From: Neptuniibacter pectenicola
GTDB taxonomy: Bacteria > Pseudomonadota > Gammaproteobacteria > Pseudomonadales > Balneatricaceae
Direction: 5' to 3'
Assembly: GCF_001597735.1 (NCBI RefSeq)
Contig: NZ_LUTS01000001.1
Coordinates: forward strand, 434,001-498,000
Length of the DNA: 64,000 nucleotides
The first letter of the stretch is position 1; each line of letters begins with the position of its first letter. This document shows positions 9,147 to 18,677 of this stretch, piece after piece. Both the position numbers and the translations under genes were made by a program. The notes beneath the pieces were generated by a model. That model had not been told where the DNA came from, ran no database searches, and saw only the letters and a program-made list of their open reading frames with translations.

Positions 9147-10370
9147 TCACCTTCTACCTGGACCTAAATTCGGTCGACTTTGTCCGAGCACACCACCAAG
9201 CCCCCCCGTTCTCGCCGCTCCAGCCCCCTTACCGCTTGACGCTTGGCCGACCACAATCTCATCTGCGTCAGTAAGACCTGACAATATTTGTGCGTAGATT
9301 TTATTATTGATACCCACCGTCACATCGCGGTATTCCACCTCATCCTTGTTTTTCACCAGCACTTTATAAGCGGCCTTACCCCCCCGTTTAGCGACTAACA
9401 CTTGTGAAGGCACCAGCAATGCATCCCCTGCCCGTTCTAAAATAATGGAGACCTGCGCAGTCATACCAAAGCGCAATAGGTTGTCGGGGTTATCCACATC
9501 AAACAGAGCGTTGTAGTAGATCGCTTCATCATCACCAATCGTTAGGTCGCTATCATCACCACTGAGCAAAGTAGGACCGGGTTCAATCGCCCGTAAAACA
9601 CTGTGATACTTCTTATCCGTCGCGCCTAAGATGGTGAAATAAACCTCCTGCCCTGCACTCACATTGATGATATCGGCTTCAGACACCTGCGCCTTAATGG
9701 TCATCACATCTAGCTGTGCCAGCTCAATAATACTGGGCGTCCCCTGATTGGTATTCACGGTCTGTCCCTCTTCGACCGAAACATAGACCACCGTGCCGTC
9801 AATAGGGGATGCTATGGTGGTGTACCCAAGATTAAGCTTGGCGTTATCCACACTGATAATCGACTTCTCTTTCTCAGCGCTAAGCTGATCGAGTTCTGCC
9901 CGATAAACGGCCAGTAGTGATTCCGCCGTATCATATTCCGCTTGGGAGGTAGCCCCTCTCGCCAACAATTGTTGTTTACGTTTAAATTCAGATAATGCGA
10001 CTTTAATCTGGGCCTGCTTTGCGGTGTATTGAGCATTAAGGCTCCTAAGTGAGGCTTCCGCCTCTTTTAGGGCGTTTTGTTGCGTCAGGTTATCTATCTG
10101 AGCAATCAACTCACCCTTTTTAATCGCATCCCCCACCTGAACATCTATCTTTTCGATCAAGCCTGACACCTGAGCACCCACACTCACCAACTTCGAGGGG
10201 TACAGCACACCGTTCGTCAACACAACATTTTCAATATTCCCACGCTTTACCGCATCAGTGATAAAGGCCGGCTGAACCTGCTGCGCCATCGTGTATTTAT
10301 ACCCCACGCCGATGGCAACAACGGCTATCAAAAGGAGGCCTATCAGTATATTTCTCGTCTTCTGTTTCAT
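9147..10370 (-). CDS. macA: MacA-type periplasmic adaptor protein
   Basis: Membrane-fusion partner of MacB. An N-terminal hydrophobic anchor (ILIGLLLIAVVAIGVGYKYTM) leads into a lipoyl-like half (VGAQVSGLIEKIDVQVGD), a coiled-coil hairpin of about 80 residues (KEAEASLRSLNAQYTAKQAQ), the second lipoyl half (TIASPIDGTVVYVSVEEGQ), and beta-barrel and membrane-proximal domains. The C-terminal tail is unusually Gly/Arg/Pro rich (GLGGVLGQSRPNLGPGRR). It lies 181 bp after the histidine kinase gene in the same direction, so the two-component system probably controls or is cotranscribed with this pump. Confidence 0.92.
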   Translation of the reverse strand: MKQKTRNILIGLLLIAVVAIGVGYKYTMAQQVQPAFITDAVKRGNIENVVLTNGVLYPSKLVSVGAQVSGLIEKIDVQVGDAIKKGELIAQIDNLTQQNALKEAEASLRSLNAQYTAKQAQIKVALSEFKRKQQLLARGATSQAEYDTAESLLAVYRAELDQLSAEKEKSIISVDNAKLNLGYTTIASPIDGTVVYVSVEEGQTVNTNQGTPSIIELAQLDVMTIKAQVSEADIINVSAGQEVYFTILGATDKKYHSVLRAIEPGPTLLSGDDSDLTIGDDEAIYYNALFDVDNPDNLLRFGMTAQVSIILERAGDALLVPSQVLVAKRGGKAAYKVLVKNKDEVEYRDVTVGINNKIYAQILSGLTDADEIVVGQASSGKGAGAARTGGLGGVLGQSRPNLGPGRR

Positions 10371-10551
10371 CTCAATCTCATGAAGAATTCATAGGTAACG
10401 CATCCCCCGACACAAGCAGTATCGAAGTGACGTTCAATAGGGAAGCAACAGCTTTCGTCGGCATAACCCAATCGCTTTAAACATTAAGGTAATAAATGAA
10501 TCAACGACCTTAAGTCTAACGATTAGGTGGAGGGGATGGATGACAATGCTG

Positions 10552-11979
10552 TCATTTAACGATGGGCAAGACTAATTTCATCACTACAGCATCGTGGGCG
10601 CTGGGCTCAAGTGTCAGATCACCGCCGTGAGCGCGGGCGATCTCTCGCGCTAAACTTAACCCAAGACCACTGCCTGAAACGCCTTGGGTTTGTGCTGACT
10701 CTCCACGGTAAAAACGTTCAAATAGTTGGCTTCTAACCTGCGCTGACAGCGGAAGACAAGCGTTGCTGATCACCACTTCAAGAGTCGATTCGTTTTCGCT
10801 CGCGTTAATCGTCACGCCTTTTTCAGGCAAGCTATAGCGCATCACATTAACAAGCAAATTATTCAACAACTGGGTCAGTAAGACGTAGTCGCCTTTTGTT
10901 ATCAGCCCTCGATCAATCGAACAGTGCAGCACCAAGTCATCGGACAACAACTCCATATCAGCCGTCAGCTCATCTAATAGATCCGTCATATCAACCGGCT
11001 CTAGGTGAAGCGCCATGGAGCCCGAATCAGCCTGAGACAGAAGCAGTAATTTACGCGTAATCGCAGAGAGGTGCCCAACTTCATCAAGAATAGCATTGAG
11101 ATCTAATTGCGATGGATTCTCAGCGAGCACCGCTTGTTCCAACTTGCCTCTTAGAACGGTCAGTGGTGTTTTCAGCTCGTGGGCAGCATCAGCGGTAAAG
11201 CGTGAGATTTGCTGAAAGCTATCCTCAAGCCGATCGAGCATTGTATTGTAAGCTTCAATTAAGCGTTGAAACTCTTTATCTTCTTTATGTTCAGGCAAGC
11301 GGTGGCTCAGATCTTTCTCTGTCACCTTATCCATTGAACGATGCAGACGATTAATAGGCCGCAGGGTGTGACTCGCAATCACCCAAGAACCTAAAAGGCT
11401 GAGTAAAAAAGAGAACGGAATCACAACGATTAGGGCTTCGCGCAAGGTACTTTTTAATTCACTGGTCGTTGCTGCCACATCAATACCGATAAAACTCTGA
11501 TGCTCTCGAACCTTTAATAGCGCGCCACGCCATTGCTTTTGTTCATGCTCAAAAAAGGCCACGCGACAAAGGGCCTTAGTTTGGTTTCTATCCGCTAATG
11601 CTAACTGTTCAGCGCTCAGCCAATTAATGTTGCTAATCACGCCGCTAACATCAACCCCCTCAGATGTTCGTAAGCGGCCCGACTTAGTCGCTTCTAGGTG
11701 TATCATTAACCCGGTCGGTGAACTAATTCTTAATTTGTTGACGAGGTCATCAATCAGCTGACTATCGGATATCCTAGCCGCACTGGAAAGGGGCCGGTTG
11801 CGAGGGACACCGTCCGCATCCAAGCGAGGAATAATGCGCCGCGCTTCCATACAGAGACGTGCATCAAGGCGATTAAGCTCTACTTGCATAATACGCGACC
11901 AGCTCAAGGTGATCACAATCGCAAGCACTGCGCTCACCGTTAGCAGGGAGATAGTAATAATCCGCGTGCGAAAATACAT
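10552..11979 (-). CDS. Sensor histidine kinase, OmpR/CusS-type
   Basis: A membrane sensor of 475 residues. One N-terminal helix (about 8-28), a periplasmic region to about 180, and a second helix (ALIVVIPFSFLLSLLGSWVIA) frame the sensor domain. HAMP follows, then the phosphorylation site in ADAAHELKTPLT (His near 268), an N-box (NNLLVNVMRYS) and the G-box GSGLGLSLA. The G1 box is weak: ISNACLPLS lacks the expected D-x-G, although the rest of the ATPase domain looks conserved. Its start is 9 bases after the response regulator stop. Together with the macAB genes downstream it looks like a self-contained sense-and-export unit. The stimulus is unknown. Confidence 0.9.
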   Translation of the reverse strand: MYFRTRIITISLLTVSAVLAIVITLSWSRIMQVELNRLDARLCMEARRIIPRLDADGVPRNRPLSSAARISDSQLIDDLVNKLRISSPTGLMIHLEATKSGRLRTSEGVDVSGVISNINWLSAEQLALADRNQTKALCRVAFFEHEQKQWRGALLKVREHQSFIGIDVAATTSELKSTLREALIVVIPFSFLLSLLGSWVIASHTLRPINRLHRSMDKVTEKDLSHRLPEHKEDKEFQRLIEAYNTMLDRLEDSFQQISRFTADAAHELKTPLTVLRGKLEQAVLAENPSQLDLNAILDEVGHLSAITRKLLLLSQADSGSMALHLEPVDMTDLLDELTADMELLSDDLVLHCSIDRGLITKGDYVLLTQLLNNLLVNVMRYSLPEKGVTINASENESTLEVVISNACLPLSAQVRSQLFERFYRGESAQTQGVSGSGLGLSLAREIARAHGGDLTLEPSAHDAVVMKLVLPIVK

Positions 11980-11988
11980 GCTATTCCC

Positions 11989-12672
11989 TCAACAGGCGTT
12001 CAAACGGTAGCCCGTACCACGTACGGATTCAATCGCGCCCACCATCTTACCCGCGCCTTCTAGTGATGCGATCTTACGACGAATACGTTTAATACACACA
12101 TCCACCACATTGGTACAGGGGTCAAAGTCGTAGCCCCAAACATGTTCCAGCAACTGCCCCCGAGTTAAGACTTGATTTGGCGAGCGCATTAAATACTCGA
12201 GCAGGCTAAATTCACGACGGGTGAGTTCGACCGATTGCCCCTGACAGTGGAGACTGCGGTGAATGCAATCCAGCTGCAGCGAGCCTACCTCCAGCCGATG
12301 TTGTGGACGACCACTATGACGTCTCAGTACAGCCTGAATACGCGCATTTAGCTCTTCCACATAGAAAGGCTTTGCTAAGTAATCATCAGCCCCCATCTCT
12401 AAGCCCTGAACACGATCACCTAATTCGTTACGTGCCGTCAGCAGAATGACAGGCGTTTCAACCCCGACGTCCCGAAGCGTACGAAGAATATCCAACCCAT
12501 CGCGGCCCGGCAGCATAATATCAAGGATAATAACGTCGAAGCGCTGCTGGCTCGCAATCTCATAGCCTTGATCGCCATCAGCGCAATGGATGACATTAAA
12601 GTTTTTTACCCGCAAGCCTTCACAGATAAAATCTGCAATTTTTTGTTCATCTTCGACCAGTAATACGTTCAT
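11989..12672 (-). CDS. OmpR/PhoB-family response regulator
   Basis: 227 residues: a receiver domain with the acidic pocket (VEDEQ), the phosphoacceptor Asp in ILDIMLPGRDG near residue 51, and Lys in LAKPFYVEEL near 101, then a winged-helix DNA-binding domain with the ELTRREFSLLEYLM and NVVDVCIKRIRRKI helices. It closely resembles CusR/CopR-type regulators, but such regulators control many efflux systems. First gene of the minus-strand run regulator, kinase, macA, macB. The upstream gap to trmA is only 68 bp and probably holds its promoter. Confidence 0.93.
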   Translation of the reverse strand: MNVLLVEDEQKIADFICEGLRVKNFNVIHCADGDQGYEIASQQRFDVIILDIMLPGRDGLDILRTLRDVGVETPVILLTARNELGDRVQGLEMGADDYLAKPFYVEELNARIQAVLRRHSGRPQHRLEVGSLQLDCIHRSLHCQGQSVELTRREFSLLEYLMRSPNQVLTRGQLLEHVWGYDFDPCTNVVDVCIKRIRRKIASLEGAGKMVGAIESVRGTGYRLNAC

Positions 12673-12740
12673 GAGGTTTAATCCTTAGCCCGTCGACCTA
12701 CTATCTCAGCTGAACCACCCTGTACCATAAAGTCCTTACG

Positions 12741-13829
12741 TTACTTGCGCGTAAGGTACACGCCACATTCTAGATGTTCGGTATAGGGAAACTGATCAAA
12801 AATCGCAAACCGTTTTAAAACATGAGTTTGAGTCAGTGTTTCCAAATTCGTTTTCAATGTATCTGGGTTACATGAGATATAAAGAATATTGTCATAGGAC
12901 TGCACTTGTTTCACTGTATCATCATCTAACCCAGCACGCGGTGGGTCTACTAAGACGGTTGTGAAATCACAGCTCTCTAAACCAAGGTCTTTTGTCCGAC
13001 GCTTCTCAACCGCACCGCTGAGCACTTGGGAAAACTCCTCAGAACTAATGCGGACCACATCAACATTATCAATAGCATTCGCTTCAATATTAAATTGAGC
13101 CGCACGTACAGAGGTTTTAGAGATCTCGGTCGCGACCACTCGGCGAAAGTTCTGCGCCATAGGTAAGGTAAAGTTACCATTACCGCAATACAGTTCAACC
13201 ATATCGCCACCGGCCCCCTGAGTCGCATCAAGCGCCCATTTAATCATATGTCGGCAAACTTCACCGTTCGGCTGGCTAAAGCTGTTTTCTACCTGTTTAT
13301 AGATATAATCCCGACCATTAATATCCAGCGTTTCTATCACAAAATCTTGATCTAGCAAGATTTTAGCTTTGCGCGAGCGCCCCACTAACTGGATATTAAA
13401 CTTGTCTTTTAATTTTTTTGCCGCCTCAACCCAGTCATCCCCTAAAGGACGATGATATAAAAGCGTGACTAACAGCTCACCACTCAATGTACTCAAAAAG
13501 TCGATCTGGAACAGCTTGCGGCGTAATACGTCACTCGGGCGTATCTCTTCAAGCAGTTTGAACATCATATCGTGAATACGTTCAGCCACCATTGGGCAGT
13601 GATCTATACGTATACGGACGTTTTTATTACCCTTCTCAAACATCACATAGAAAAGGTCATCATCTTCATGCCAAACACGGAACTCACAGCGCATACGATA
13701 ATGGCTACGTGGCGATTCATAAACTTCGAGTTCGGGTAGATCAAAACAAGAAAAAAGCGATTCAACACCGGCTTTTTTAACCGCAAGTTGAGCTTCATAC
13801 TGTTCAGGTTCGACAACTGAGATTGACAT
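12741..13829 (-). CDS. trmA: tRNA (uracil-5-)-methyltransferase TrmA
   Basis: Makes ribothymidine at position 54 of the T-loop of tRNAs, using S-adenosylmethionine. The 362-residue length fits TrmA rather than the longer RlmD/RlmC. Seen: the SAM site DMVELYCGNGNFTLPMA near 215, VLVDPPRAGLD near 300, the catalytic Cys in ILYISCNPDTL near 325, and the general-base Glu in FPYTEHLECGVYL at the C-terminal end. There is no Fe-S cysteine cluster or TRAM domain, again favouring TrmA. Monocistronic by context: a terminator at 13861-13892 separates it from the HDOD gene upstream. Confidence 0.95.
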   Translation of the reverse strand: MSISVVEPEQYEAQLAVKKAGVESLFSCFDLPELEVYESPRSHYRMRCEFRVWHEDDDLFYVMFEKGNKNVRIRIDHCPMVAERIHDMMFKLLEEIRPSDVLRRKLFQIDFLSTLSGELLVTLLYHRPLGDDWVEAAKKLKDKFNIQLVGRSRKAKILLDQDFVIETLDINGRDYIYKQVENSFSQPNGEVCRHMIKWALDATQGAGGDMVELYCGNGNFTLPMAQNFRRVVATEISKTSVRAAQFNIEANAIDNVDVVRISSEEFSQVLSGAVEKRRTKDLGLESCDFTTVLVDPPRAGLDDDTVKQVQSYDNILYISCNPDTLKTNLETLTQTHVLKRFAIFDQFPYTEHLECGVYLTRK

Positions 13830-13860
13830 TTACGCCTCTAAAATAAGTGCTATAGACACA

Positions 13861-13892
13861 AAAAATGCGCCCACAAAAAAGTGCGCGCATTT
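13861..13892 (-). terminator. Terminator of the HDOD gene
   Basis: A 9-bp stem (AAAATGCGC with GCGCATTTT) encloses a 14-base loop. On the minus strand it ends in a T-run. It lies about 65 bp after the HDOD gene stop and before the trmA start. Confidence 0.75.
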
Positions 13893-13958
13893 TAACAGTA
13901 TGAAGGGCTTAGGCAAAACACTAACCGCAGATAAAGCTAGCGCGCTAAAACCACCGGT

Positions 13959-15197
13959 TCAAACAAACCCGACTTGAGCTTGGTAATCTGCGGTAATCAA
14001 CTGCCAATGGTCCAACTCAGTTTCCATATCTATTCGCTTAATATAATCCATACTCAAGCGACTCGACATATCGCACCCCACAACGCTTGTTGCAGGAGGT
14101 AACAGCGCATCGGCCACATGAACTGCGGTCAACGGCGTAAAACCATTGCCAGGACTGGCTTTAGGAAAATGATGGAAGAGTACGGCTTCAACGACTTTAG
14201 GCGGCAAGTTCCATAAAGCCAGCATATATGCACCCGCTTCAGCATGAGTCACCCCCAGCTCCAGCTTTTCAATCGCATAAACAGGCTGATCCATTAAGCT
14301 CGCCTTACTAATAATACGGTGGTAATCGGCAGGGTTATGGCTTGCCAACACCAATATGCCAAAATCATGGAGTAAACCCGCTAAAAAAGCTTGGGCTTGC
14401 ACATGCCGATCCGCTTTGACTGAACGCGCTATATGCTGAGCTGCTCGCGCGACGGCCATCGAGCGCTGGTGGATCTGCTTAAACGAGAAACTTTTCCATA
14501 CATCCGTCTGAGGGTAGGCATCAAATAGATGGGATGTCAGCACTAAATCACGAATCATTCTGACACCTAGAATCGTCACAGCTTCATGAATTCTATTGAT
14601 ATTCCGGCTTAAACCAAAAAATGCAGAATTAACCCACTGCATAATCTTGGCCGTCATAACGGGGTCCTGCTCTAATATCTGAGCAATTTCACGCGCGCTT
14701 GAACGCTCTGAACTGAGCGCGCGATTGAGCTTTTCATACACCTCGGGTAGTACAGGCAGTGCTTGTAGCGAGGTAATATACTCCTTCACTGCTGGTTTAT
14801 TGATCAACCCAGATACATGAATACTGTTAGATATATCCTCTATTAGCATCTCAGATGTGCAATCTAAGGGTAACGAATGGTGCGCTAACTCGGAGGTTCT
14901 GGCGGTTTGCATCGGTGTTAGATAATCGGATAAAACCACCCGAATAACGCTGGGGTGTTTTTCAATCACTTTTGCTAAGAGCTCAAGTGTTTGTGTAGGG
15001 TTATCGCCTAAAGGTAAAACAAGTACATCAACGTGATTATTATCCAGCGCCGCTAATAACTCGTCTAAGCGGGTCACTGAAACCGTGTGCCAATCGGTAA
15101 TATCAGACACAGCTCTACCCAAACGAACACTTTGCGGGCATGTCTGACAAAAAATAGCTGAAGGTTGTAGTTGCTGGGATGTCATCTGCGCGTCCAT
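13959..15197 (-). CDS. HDOD-domain signalling protein with degenerate receiver-like N-terminus
   Basis: The frame extends to a TTG at 15212, but an ATG at 15197 with GGATGG seven bases upstream is the better start (412 residues). Residues 1-120 have a receiver-like pattern (VDVLVLPLGDN) without a phosphoacceptor Asp in the expected place. Residues 145-345 are an HDOD domain (SLQALPVLPEVYEKL, DPVMTAKIMQWVNSAFFG, FLAGLLHDFGILVLA), a relative of HD phosphohydrolases that usually lacks catalysis and relays regulatory signals. An HD pair is visible (LLHDFG), but the full HD-GYP set is not. Such proteins influence motility, biofilm or c-di-GMP signalling in related bacteria; the partner here is unknown. 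Confidence 0.85.
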   Translation of the reverse strand: MDAQMTSQQLQPSAIFCQTCPQSVRLGRAVSDITDWHTVSVTRLDELLAALDNNHVDVLVLPLGDNPTQTLELLAKVIEKHPSVIRVVLSDYLTPMQTARTSELAHHSLPLDCTSEMLIEDISNSIHVSGLINKPAVKEYITSLQALPVLPEVYEKLNRALSSERSSAREIAQILEQDPVMTAKIMQWVNSAFFGLSRNINRIHEAVTILGVRMIRDLVLTSHLFDAYPQTDVWKSFSFKQIHQRSMAVARAAQHIARSVKADRHVQAQAFLAGLLHDFGILVLASHNPADYHRIISKASLMDQPVYAIEKLELGVTHAEAGAYMLALWNLPPKVVEAVLFHHFPKASPGNGFTPLTAVHVADALLPPATSVVGCDMSSRLSMDYIKRIDMETELDHWQLITADYQAQVGFV

Positions 15198-15307
15198 AAA
15201 AAAACCATCCAATTCATCAATCTTTCCTTGATAACATCGTCATTCTCTCAATATATGTTTAGCTGGCTATTCCAACCCTGTCCAGAAACTAAACACCTAC
15301 ATGAAAA

Positions 15308-15517
15308 CTATTCAGAATGAAAAACAGAAGAAATAGTACCTAAATCGCATGACAATGCGTCTTCTAGTTTAACAGATGGAAACTCATGTACAAAATAACA
15401 ACAATCCACGTCTTGTAGACGCCACCCTCCACTCATCGAACTCACCATGGATGTAACACGGTAGCAAATCTGTTGTAAGCCGCTAATTCTCCAACCCTCT
15501 GTAGAATCCCCACTCAT
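15308..15517 (-). CDS. Possible small protein in the HDOD-metG gap
   Basis: A 69-codon minus-strand frame fills much of the 380-bp gap between the HDOD gene and metG. Its product (MSGDSTEGWRISGLQQ...) has a Cys pair (VDCCYFVHEF) and mixed composition that looks more protein-like than most shadows. No strong ribosome binding site precedes the ATG and I know no family. The metG promoter must lie in or next to this region. Treat as doubtful. Confidence 0.35.
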   Translation of the reverse strand: MSGDSTEGWRISGLQQICYRVTSMVSSMSGGWRLQDVDCCYFVHEFPSVKLEDALSCDLGTISSVFHSE

Positions 15518-15593
15518 AATGGTTCATATAATTCACGAAAAAGCGTAGAATCTGCCCTCCTTATTTCAATGATTTCAGGTTTTCAGGCAGACC

Positions 15594-17633
15594 ATGACTG
15601 ACAGCAAACGTAAAATTCTTGTTACTAGCGCCCTTCCATACGCGAACGGACCTATCCATTTAGGCCATTTAGTGGAATATATCCAAACCGATATTTGGGT
15701 TCGTTTTCAAAAACTTCGGGGTAATCAATGTACTTACGTCTGCGCGGATGATGCCCACGGCACGCCGATCATGCTTAAAGCCGATCAATTAGGTATCTCT
15801 CCGAAAGAGCTGATTGATAATGTAAGCGCTGAACATCAACGTGATTTTTCTGGTTTTATGGTTGGGTTTGATAACTACTACTCAACACATTCCGAAGAAA
15901 ATAAATACTTTGCCTCCCACATCTACACCGCTTTACGTGAGGGTGGGCATATCGATAAGAAAACAATCACCCAAGCCTATGATCCTGAAAAAGAGATGTT
16001 TCTCCCTGATCGTTTCGTAAAAGGCGATTGTCCCAAGTGTGGCGAGAAAGATCAGTATGGCGATTCATGCGAGAAATGTGGTGCTACATACAGCCCTGTC
16101 GATCTGAAAAACGCGTACTCTGCCGTCTCTGGCGCCAAGCCTATTGAAAAAGAATCTGAACATTATTTCTTTAAATTGGGCAACTTTGAGACCTTCCTAC
16201 GCTCATGGGTAGATAACCACGTACAGGAGCAGATGATCCATAAGCTCAATGAGTGGTTTGAATCGGGTCTGCAAAACTGGGACATATCACGTGATGCGCC
16301 TTACTGGGGCTTCGAAATACCCGATGCGCCCGGTAAATATTTCTATGTATGGCTGGATGCACCGATCGGCTATATGGCCAGTTTTAAAAACTGGTGCGAC
16401 AAAAACAATGTAGATTTTGATGAGTATTGGTCTGAATCATCAGAAACCGAGCTCTATCACTTTATCGGTAAAGATATAGCGTATTTCCATACCCTATTCT
16501 GGCCTGCAATGCTTGAAGGTGCTGGTTTCCGTAAGCCTAACGGTGTTTTTTGTCACGGTTTCTTAACGGTTGACGGGCAAAAAATGTCCAAGTCCCGTGG
16601 CACGTTCATCATGGCAGAGACTTACCTAAACCATCTACGTCCAGAATACCTACGCTACTACTTTGCCGCTAAATTAAGCTCAGGTATCGATGATATCGAC
16701 TTAAACCTTGAAGACTTCCGTATGCGCGTCAATGCAGATCTTGTTAATAAAGTCGTTAACATTGCATCTCGATGTGCGGGCTTTATTAAAAAGAAATTCG
16801 ACGGTGAAATGTCTGCAGAGTTAGCCGAGCCGGAGCTTTATAATGAAGCGATCGCCGCAGGAGAGCTCATTGCAGAGGCTTACGAAAAGCGTGAATTTGG
16901 TAAAGCGATGCGTGAAATCATGGCCCTCGCTGATAAAGCAAATCAATATATTGATGCCGCTGAACCCTGGGTCTTAGCGAAACAGGAAGGCAAAGAGCAG
17001 GAAGTACAAGATTGCTGCTCAATGGGTATCAACCTGTTCCGCGTTATTGTGTCTTATTTAGCACCGGTACTCCCTCAGGTTGCTCAAGACACCCAAGCAT
17101 TTTTAAATATCGACAATATCAGCTGGGATAGCATTAAAGCGCCTCTACTCAGCCATAAAATCAATAAATTTAAGCCGCTGATGCAGCGCGTTGACGAAGA
17201 CAAAATTGCAGCCATACTTGATGACACAAAAACAGCGATAGAAGCTGCGACGGCTCAAGCAACGCCTCCCGCTGCGTCAACACCACTGACTGATGAGCCC
17301 ATCGAAGAAACCATTGAGTTCCCTGACTTTGCCAAGGTTGACCTGCGTGTCGTACGCATCGCTAAAGCAGAACATGTCAAAGGCGCTAACAAGCTTCTGC
17401 AACTGACCCTTGATCTGGGCGGCGAAACACGCAATGTTTTTGCCGGGATCAAATCAGCTTATGAACCTGAAGATTTAGAAGGAAAGCTAACCGTTATGGT
17501 AGCCAACCTTGCGCCCCGTAAAATGAAATTTGGCGTCTCTGAAGGCATGGTATTAGCCGCAGGTCCCGGTGGTGAAGATATTTGGATTTTAAGTCCAGAT
17601 GACGGTGCACAACCAGGAATGCGCATTAAATAG
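15594..17633 (+). CDS. metG: Methionyl-tRNA synthetase
   Basis: Charges tRNA-Met with methionine. The 679-residue protein has the class I signature [10 protein letters not shown] near residue 15, a four-cysteine zinc knuckle ([17 protein letters not shown] near 145-162), the KMSKS loop ([11 protein letters not shown] near 330), an anticodon-binding helical domain, and a C-terminal EMAP/Trbp111-like tRNA-binding domain (about 575-679, [22 protein letters not shown]) typical of dimeric bacterial MetG. Preceded by a 380-bp gap and closed by a strong terminator. In Pseudomonas apbC is its divergent neighbour (recalled); here a 12-kb block separates them. Confidence 0.98.
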   Translation: MTDSKRKILVTSALPYANGPIHLGHLVEYIQTDIWVRFQKLRGNQCTYVCADDAHGTPIMLKADQLGISPKELIDNVSAEHQRDFSGFMVGFDNYYSTHSEENKYFASHIYTALREGGHIDKKTITQAYDPEKEMFLPDRFVKGDCPKCGEKDQYGDSCEKCGATYSPVDLKNAYSAVSGAKPIEKESEHYFFKLGNFETFLRSWVDNHVQEQMIHKLNEWFESGLQNWDISRDAPYWGFEIPDAPGKYFYVWLDAPIGYMASFKNWCDKNNVDFDEYWSESSETELYHFIGKDIAYFHTLFWPAMLEGAGFRKPNGVFCHGFLTVDGQKMSKSRGTFIMAETYLNHLRPEYLRYYFAAKLSSGIDDIDLNLEDFRMRVNADLVNKVVNIASRCAGFIKKKFDGEMSAELAEPELYNEAIAAGELIAEAYEKREFGKAMREIMALADKANQYIDAAEPWVLAKQEGKEQEVQDCCSMGINLFRVIVSYLAPVLPQVAQDTQAFLNIDNISWDSIKAPLLSHKINKFKPLMQRVDEDKIAAILDDTKTAIEAATAQATPPAASTPLTDEPIEETIEFPDFAKVDLRVVRIAKAEHVKGANKLLQLTLDLGGETRNVFAGIKSAYEPEDLEGKLTVMVANLAPRKMKFGVSEGMVLAAGPGGEDIWILSPDDGAQPGMRIK

Positions 17634-17654
17634 CACTCACTATCAGTGCAACCT

Positions 17655-17692
17655 AAAAAGCTTACAACCTGATAAGGTTTGTAAGCTTTTTT
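17655..17692 (+). terminator. metG terminator
   Basis: AAAAAGCTTACAA and TTTGTAAGCTTTTTT pair around a short loop that includes CCT/AGG, giving a stem of about 15 bp that ends in a T-run. It begins 22 bp after the metG stop. Confidence 0.85.
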
Positions 17693-17904
17693 GTTTCTAC
17701 CCTCCCCCTGCTCGCTTATAGCACCTCAATACAGTTCCTAACGTTCCTCCCGATCACGGCCTCGGCATAGATAAATATACCTGTTGATTACTGAAGGCTT
17801 ATATTTAGCAAGAATTAAGTCTATGCTGTTCACACGTACGTCGTTGTAAGCAACTTTTAGACAGTTGCTATAAAGATCTTCCCGTGAATAATTCAGGAGC
17901 GTAT

Positions 17905-18150
17905 ATGCCATACAACGAAGAAATAATGCAGGAATTGAACGTATTAAACCTATTCAACCTAAATACCACGCAGGAGGGAATTAAAGTCCACTCCTCGGCA
18001 CAACCGGAAGTCATTGCGGCCACCCAAAGACTATTTGATAAAGGGCTGATTACCCAACACGATGGTGGTTATCTAACGCCACTCGGGCATGATGCAGCGG
18101 AAAGTACGCAAACCCTACTCACTATCCTCATTACAGAAAGCCGTTTATAG
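17905..18150 (+). CDS. TIGR02647 family protein
   Basis: A small soluble protein of 81 residues matching the pattern I know for TIGR02647 (STQEGIKVH, LFDKGLITQHDGGYLTPLG, TLLTIL), a family of unknown role found mainly in gamma-proteobacteria. The fold looks like a winged helix: helix, helix, then a GGYLT beta wing, so DNA binding is possible but unproven. A GTG at 17884 would extend it by seven codons; I chose the ATG at 17905 because CAGGAG lies five bases upstream and the usual family start is MPY/MPF. Single-gene transcript. Confidence 0.8.
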   Translation: MPYNEEIMQELNVLNLFNLNTTQEGIKVHSSAQPEVIAATQRLFDKGLITQHDGGYLTPLGHDAAESTQTLLTILITESRL

Positions 18151-18158
18151 CAGATAAA

Positions 18159-18184
18159 ACAAAGGGCCTCATCCGGCCCTCTGT
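18159..18184. terminator. Bidirectional hairpin between TIGR02647 gene and minus-strand gene
   Basis: AGGGCC and GGCCCT pair around six bases, with ACA/TGT pairing outside. The T-rich side (TTTGTTTT) faces the minus strand, so it most likely ends the gene at 18201-18452, and may also serve the plus-strand gene that stops at 18150. Confidence 0.65.
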
Positions 18185-18200
18185 TACTGTAAGATAACGC

Positions 18201-18452
18201 CTACGCGTGAACCGCAATAAAATGTTCCATGACGCGTCGAAGCAACTTAGCATGTGCTTCATCTCCACAACGCTCTGCGTGCGCCATATCATCTAAGATG
18301 ATCTTTTTGATTTTATCTTCGCCCTCATGCTCGACTAAGTAATTACCTAACGCCACAGCAATGATCGGGTCTACATGTTCATGCTCAGCGATGGCATTGA
18401 CTTCACCAACAGAGAGTCCACTCATTTCAAGACATTCGTTGTAAGTTAACAT
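18201..18452 (-). CDS. Small conserved-type hypothetical protein
   Basis: 83 residues, predicted all helical and acidic: MLTYNECLEMSGLSVGEVNAIAEHEHV followed by VALGNYLVEHEGEDKIKKIILDDM and a basic C-terminal helix. From memory similar small proteins with the same CLE.SGLS..E...IAEHEH opening occur in several proteobacteria without an assigned function. No signal peptide or metal-binding cluster, although His and Glu are frequent. It converges on the TIGR02647 gene and shares a terminator hairpin with it. Confidence 0.7.
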   Translation of the reverse strand: MLTYNECLEMSGLSVGEVNAIAEHEHVDPIIAVALGNYLVEHEGEDKIKKIILDDMAHAERCGDEAHAKLLRRVMEHFIAVHA

Positions 18453-18677
18453 GACGCAGCCTCGCTTTAAATTAATGGTCTATCTTCAGAGAACCGACTT
18501 CTTAATAAAGCCCTCCCTCACCTTCAGTCTAGATGAAAGAAACACCTTGGCAGGGAGAAACGACAGATAATACTCAGAAATGCATTTATAACTGACCCCC
18601 ATCAATCTATTGCATATTTGGTCAATATCACTAAGATCATTTTCCGCCTGACGATTACGAAAGAGGATGAAACCCCG

